Positions 61,322 to 64,000 of a DNA stretch of 64,000 nt are shown here, piece after piece; positions within the stretch are counted from its first letter, which is position 1; each line of letters starts with the position of its first letter. A program made the translations under genes and the position numbers. The stretch comes from Parvibaculum sp035325945 (GTDB lineage: Bacteria; Pseudomonadota; Alphaproteobacteria; Parvibaculales; Parvibaculaceae): assembly GCF_035325945.1 (NCBI RefSeq), contig NZ_DAOKYX010000011.1, positions 1 through 64,000 of the forward strand, in the 5' to 3' direction. The notes below the pieces were generated by a model. The model did not search any database. It was not told the origin of the DNA and saw nothing but the letters and a program-made list of their open reading frames with translations.

Positions 61322-63136
61322 ATGGAAGTTGCCAATCACATCATCCTGATCGTCGCGGTGCTCGTCACCTTTGCGATCTTCGCCAGCGTTCTTTCCTCGC
61401 GCATCGGCGCGCCCGTCCTGCTCGTTTTCCTCGGCCTCGGCATGCTGGCGGGCGAGGACGGGCTCGGCGGTATCCAGTTCTCGGACTTCAAGGTCGCCTA
61501 TCTCATAGGCTCGGTGGCGCTGGCGCTGATCCTTTTCGATGGCGGTTCGCGCACGAGGCGCGATGCGTTCAAGCAGGCGGGCGCGCCGGCGCTGATCCTG
61601 GCGACGGCCGGGGTCGTGTTCACCGCCCTCATCACCGGCGTGGCGACGCATTACCTCCTCGGCCTCGAATGGGTGGAGGCGATGCTCCTCGGCACCATCG
61701 TCGGCTCGACCGACGCGGCCGCCGTCTTCTCGCTCCTTCATCTCAAGGGGCTGCGCCTCAAGCAGCGCGTCGCCGCGACGCTCGAGGTCGAATCCGGCAT
61801 CAACGATCCGATGGCGATCTTTCTCACCCTCATCCTCGTGCAGGTGGCTGCGAGCGGCGAGAGCCTGCAACATGCGATCGCCCATCCGCTGCCGCTTCTG
61901 TGGGATTTCGCCTGGCAGCTCGTCGGCGGCATCATCTTCGGCGTTATCGGCGGCCAGATCGTGCTGCGCGCGGTCAACCGGTTGCAGCTCTCGGCCGGGC
62001 TCTATCCGATCCTTGCCTGCGCGCTGGCGCTCGTCGTCTTCGCGACCACGCAGGCCGCGGGCGCGAGCGGTTTTCTCGCGATCTATCTCGTCGGCTATCG
62101 CCTCGGCAACAATGCCCATCGCGCGACGGCGGAGATCGCCCGCTTCCTCGACGGCATGGCCTGGCTGTCCCAGATCGGCCTGTTCCTGATGATGGGGCTT
62201 CTCGTCACGCCGTCTCGGCTCTTGCCGATCCTGCTGCCCGCCCTTGCGATTTCGGCGGTGCTGATGCTGGTCGCCCGTCCGGTGGCGGTCGCGCTCTGCA
62301 TCTGGCCGTTCAATTTCACGCGCAAGGAAGGCGCGTTCATTTCCTGGGTGGGCCTGCGCGGCGCCGTGCCCATCTTTCTCGCCATGATCCCGGTCATGTC
62401 CGGCCTCCACAATGCCTATGTGATTTTCGCCGTCGCCTATGTCGTGGTGCTGACGTCGCTCATTGCTCAAGGCTGGACCGTGCCCCGCATCGCGCGCATG
62501 GCGGGGCTCGAACTGCCGCCGCGCCCGAGCCCGCGCGCCCGGGTCGAACTGGGGCTTCCTGCCGGCGTCGGCCGCTCGGTCGTCGCCTATACGGTCGATC
62601 CCATGAGCATCATGGCTCTGCGCCGCCCGCGCCGGCTGCCGCTTCCTGCGGGCACGGAAATTCTCTCGGTCATGAGCGATGGGCAGGTGCGCACGCTCCA
62701 GCCAGGAGACGGCTTCAATGGCGGCGATATCGTCATGCTGCTGACGGAGCCCGATGCGCTTCCCTCGCTCGACCGCCTCTTCGGTGCGCGAAAGGCGCGG
62801 CCCAAGGCCAAGGGCATCGGCCCCGTTGACTTCACGCTCGACGCCGGGGCCAATGCAGGCGAGGTCGCCGAGATGTATGGCTTCATGGTGACGCCGCATG
62901 AGCGCGACCTCTCGCTTGCCGGCCTCATGCAGGCGCGTCTCGGCCGCGAGATCGAGGTTGGTCAGCGCATCCGGGCGGGGTCGGTCGAACTCGTCGCCAT
63001 CGGCATCGATGCGGAGCGCGCGCCGAGCAAGGTCGGGCTCGATCTCGATCCGCCGCCGCCGCAAAGCGCGATGACGCTGCTCCGCCTGCGTGCGAACGAG
63101 ATCAGGAATTCCGTGCGCGAGATGTTCCTGTCCTGA
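61322..63136 (+). CDS. Potassium/proton antiporter, NhaP2 (CPA1) type
   Basis: The 604-residue protein has about 12 membrane helices in the first 390 residues. TIVGSTDAAAVFSLLHLKGL and LEVESGINDPMAIFL contain the conserved Asp residues of the CPA1 ion site. It continues with AFISWVGLRGAVPIFLAMIP and then a cytoplasmic TrkA-C domain (LPLPAGTEILSVMSDGQVR) and a further C-terminal CorC-HlyC-like region. It exchanges K+ (or other monovalent cations) for protons. The ATG at 61322 gives MEVANHIILIVA, like other NhaP2 proteins; upstream in-frame ATGs give an unusual N terminus. Confidence 0.9.
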   Translation: MEVANHIILIVAVLVTFAIFASVLSSRIGAPVLLVFLGLGMLAGEDGLGGIQFSDFKVAYLIGSVALALILFDGGSRTRRDAFKQAGAPALILATAGVVFTALITGVATHYLLGLEWVEAMLLGTIVGSTDAAAVFSLLHLKGLRLKQRVAATLEVESGINDPMAIFLTLILVQVAASGESLQHAIAHPLPLLWDFAWQLVGGIIFGVIGGQIVLRAVNRLQLSAGLYPILACALALVVFATTQAAGASGFLAIYLVGYRLGNNAHRATAEIARFLDGMAWLSQIGLFLMMGLLVTPSRLLPILLPALAISAVLMLVARPVAVALCIWPFNFTRKEGAFISWVGLRGAVPIFLAMIPVMSGLHNAYVIFAVAYVVVLTSLIAQGWTVPRIARMAGLELPPRPSPRARVELGLPAGVGRSVVAYTVDPMSIMALRRPRRLPLPAGTEILSVMSDGQVRTLQPGDGFNGGDIVMLLTEPDALPSLDRLFGARKARPKAKGIGPVDFTLDAGANAGEVAEMYGFMVTPHERDLSLAGLMQARLGREIEVGQRIRAGSVELVAIGIDAERAPSKVGLDLDPPPPQSAMTLLRLRANEIRNSVREMFLS

Positions 63137-63199
63137 TTTTGTCTCACCGGCCCGCTTCAGGCTATGTTTGCGCCAACGGGCAACTCTGGGAGGGTCGAT

Positions 63200-63970
63200 A
63201 TGGATCTGCATCTGAAAGGCAAGAAGGCCATCGTGACGGGCGCGACGCGGGGCATCGGCCGCGCCATCGCGGAAACGCTGGCGGCGGAAGGAGCCGATGT
63301 CGCGATCTGCGCGCGCAATCAGCTACAGGTGAACGAGGCGGTCGAATCGCTGGAGAAGAAGGGCGTTCGCGCCTTCGGCGGCACGGTCGACATCGCCGAT
63401 GCCGAGGGCTTCAAGACATGGATCGCGAGCGCGGGCCAGCTTCTCGGCGGCATCGACATTCTCGTCTGCAATGCCTCCGCGCTTCAGAACGGCAATACGG
63501 AAGAGGCATGGAAAGCCTCTTTCGAGATCGACGTGCTGGGCGCCGTCCGCGCGACCGACGCGGCCATGCCCTTTCTCGAGAAGGCGGCCGAGCAGCATGG
63601 CGACGCCGCCGTCATCATCATTTCGTCGATTTCGGCCGCTGAAACGACCTATGGCAATTCCTACGGCGCGCTGAAGGCGGCGCAGATCCATCTCGCCAAG
63701 GGGCTCGCCAAGGAAAAGGCGGCCAGGCATGTCCGCGTCAACACGATTTCTCCGGGCACGGTCTATTTCAAGGGCGGCGTCTGGGACATGATCGAGCAGC
63801 ACATGCCCGACACGTTCAAGGATGCGATGCGCCGCAACCCGACGGGCCGCATGGCGACGCCGCAGGACATTGCGAATGCCGCGGCCTTTCTGGCAAGTCC
63901 CGTCTCCTCCTTCACCACCGGCATCAACATGGTGGTCGATGGCGCGATGACGAGCCGCGTGAATTTCTGA
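63200..63970 (+). CDS. SDR family oxidoreductase
   Basis: In this 256-residue short-chain dehydrogenase the NAD(P) motif is IVTGATRGIGRAI, with the catalytic Ser in IISSISAAETTYGNSYGALK, which also contains Tyr and Lys. TISPGTVYFKGGVWDMI and NMVVDGAMTSRVNF follow. The active residues are those of classical SDR. ATG 63200 has a GGGAGGG ribosome site. It lies 63 bases after the antiporter gene, but cotranscription is not certain. The substrate, probably a hydroxy- or ketoacyl derivative, is not identified. Confidence 0.92.
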   Translation: MDLHLKGKKAIVTGATRGIGRAIAETLAAEGADVAICARNQLQVNEAVESLEKKGVRAFGGTVDIADAEGFKTWIASAGQLLGGIDILVCNASALQNGNTEEAWKASFEIDVLGAVRATDAAMPFLEKAAEQHGDAAVIIISSISAAETTYGNSYGALKAAQIHLAKGLAKEKAARHVRVNTISPGTVYFKGGVWDMIEQHMPDTFKDAMRRNPTGRMATPQDIANAAAFLASPVSSFTTGINMVVDGAMTSRVNF

Positions 63971-64000
63971 GACCTACCCCACCAGTTTCATCCAGCGCCG

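Noticed and set aside
63971..64000. Possible C-terminal tail of a gene on the minus strand (RRWMKLVG then stop) at the window end
   Set aside because: Only eight codons are visible, which is too little to support a gene.

Overview
The window is about 64 kb of GC-rich DNA carrying roughly 60 protein genes. The gene set points to an alphaproteobacterium of Hyphomicrobiales or Parvibaculum-like type, judged from gene content only. Indicators are a class I lysyl-tRNA synthetase, a PodJ-like polar-localisation protein with Sel1 repeats, a DUF6460 protein, the TIGR02186/TauE pair, and a very high density of acyl-CoA genes. Five runs of exactly 100 N (5796-5895, 14294-14393, 16306-16405, 18229-18328, 36132-36231) are fixed-length scaffold gaps. 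Each lies in or beside a gene, so several genes are incomplete. No rRNA, tRNA, CRISPR array, prophage or insertion sequence was recognised.

Layout. 1-14293: a solute-binding protein tail, a phosphohistidine phosphatase and sterol-desaturase pair, a TerB-like protein, a DinG/XPD-type helicase, a sensor kinase with a degenerate Hpt-like tail, lysK, an S24/LexA-type repressor with a candidate operator, pyrD, arsC and two PaaI thioesterases. 14394-20570: a TetR regulator, an HSL-type esterase, a yybP-ykoY manganese riboswitch ahead of a TMEM165/GDT1-type exporter, a quinone oxidoreductase, an SDR, and an MscS channel. 20730-30697: the ligase-associated DEXH helicase and PdeM pair, ccdA, the TIGR02186/TauE pair, the PodJ-like protein and a CAP-domain lipoprotein. 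30956-38250: a beta-oxidation operon of MerR regulator, two acyl-CoA dehydrogenases, thiolase and a bifunctional hydratase/dehydrogenase. 38504-43314: a pentapeptide-repeat protein, purC, a Yip1 membrane protein and a GST-like protein.

43315-63970 is a second large lipid/acyl-CoA region. It holds SDRs, an enoyl-CoA hydratase, alpha/beta hydrolases, three acyl-CoA dehydrogenases, a thiolase, two MaoC hydratases, two PaaI thioesterases and an operon of three paralogous double-hotdog thioesterases behind an esterase. A DJ-1/GlxA regulatory pair, a styrene-oxide-isomerase/HabA-like membrane protein, a YjbQ protein and an NhaP2-type antiporter also lie here.

Together the genes describe an organism committed to degrading and remodelling fatty, branched or alicyclic acyl-CoAs: hydrolases release acids, dehydrogenases, hydratases and thiolases run beta-oxidation cycles, and nine hotdog-fold proteins can recycle CoA or hydrate intermediates. 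The most unusual features are the triple double-hotdog array, the degenerate Hpt-like domain on the kinase, the acyl-CoA dehydrogenase without a catalytic glutamate at either usual place, the Gly-Ser segment spanning an assembly gap, and several well-formed inverted repeats at regulator promoters.
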